A stretch of 58,696 nucleotides of DNA from Klebsormidium nitens (taxonomy: Eukaryota; Streptophyta; Klebsormidiophyceae; Klebsormidiales; Klebsormidiaceae). The notes beneath the pieces were generated by a model that ran no database searches, had not been told where the DNA came from, and was given only the letters and a program-made list of their open reading frames with translations. The stretch lies in the NCBI GenBank assembly GCA_000708835.1, contig DF237500.1, positions 1 through 58,696 of the forward strand, read 5' to 3'. Both the position numbers and the translations under genes were made by a program. Shown here piece by piece: positions 58,571-58,696 of the stretch; within the stretch, counting starts at the first letter, position 1; the number at the start of each line of letters is the position of its first letter.

Positions 58571-58696
58571 CGTCCGTTATTATACGCTATCGACTTATTG
58601 AATCACTACACGCCACGTGTCCAGGTTACTGCTCCACCGAGTGACCGTTCGATAAAGACCCACGTGCACCGCGCGCCTGGGAACCGTCCGATAAGC

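Larger units (their letters stand above)
56302..58696 (-). mobile_element. Tyrosine-recombinase element, possibly DIRS/Ngaro-like, cut by right window edge
   Basis: On the minus strand the order is a tyrosine recombinase frame (58570 to 57267), a repeat (57247-57128), about 710 bp of non-coding DNA with strong palindromes, and the same repeat again (56418-56302). In Ngaro-type DIRS elements split direct repeats (B1-A2-B2) follow the coding region, which this arrangement resembles. The reverse transcriptase, if any, would lie right of 58696 and cannot be seen. A Crypton next to an unrelated duplication is the alternative. Confidence 0.45.

Overview
The window looks like nuclear DNA of a green-lineage (streptophyte) eukaryote. 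Its genes are split by many short GT-AG introns, base composition is moderate, and the recognisable proteins are plant-type: a UPL5-like ubiquitin ligase, OSCA/CSC1-type channels, a UTP4 homologue and AP2/ERF domains. I think a charophyte alga such as Klebsormidium is likely, but that is inference. I saw no tRNA, rRNA or CRISPR array.

Layout. Positions 1-4460 (minus strand) hold a Helitron Rep-helicase reading frame, running off the left edge and broken by two stops and a frameshift, with a two-AP2-domain reading frame directly upstream in the same frame. Positions 5431-7726 (minus) hold a three-exon type II membrane glycosyltransferase. Positions 9249-14497 (plus) hold a six-exon UPL5-like UBL-HECT ligase of 874 residues. 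A segmental tandem duplication follows: unit 1 about 14255-25745, unit 2 about 25770-38440. Each unit starts inside the last HECT exon, carries a 13-exon OSCA channel gene, and ends near the last exon of the next minus-strand gene. Unit 1 has an intact OSCA gene (16500-24831) and a 324-bp MITE. Unit 2 starts with a truncated HECT relic and has an OSCA gene (27657-37165) that is open everywhere except for a stop at codon 56. Positions 38250-43939 (minus) hold a six-exon protein of unknown family with a likely organelle-targeting N-terminus. Positions 44869-53154 (plus) hold a ten-exon UTP4/Cirhin WD-repeat protein of the small-subunit processome. Positions 55672-56052 hold a small hypothetical gene. 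Positions 56302-58696 hold a decayed tyrosine-recombinase retroelement with a 117-bp direct repeat downstream of the recombinase.

The most unusual signal is in introns. At five sites (both OSCA genes, two introns of the minus-strand gene, and one intron of UTP4) the DNA just before a working exon holds degenerate tandem copies of that exon's own 5' end. Most copies still carry a splice acceptor or a remnant of one. Spacing is often about 135-170 bp. In every such array the copy nearest the 3' end of the transcript is the intact exon. A sixth case duplicates an exon's 3' end plus donor (OSCA2 exon 11), which could make a mutually exclusive exon.

The genes do not form a pathway. They are independent nuclear genes: protein turnover (UPL5-like), mechano/osmosensing channels (OSCA pair), ribosome biogenesis (UTP4) and a secretory-pathway glycosyltransferase, with mobile elements at both ends. 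All exon boundaries were assigned by eye from GT-AG signals, phase and protein continuity, without transcript data.
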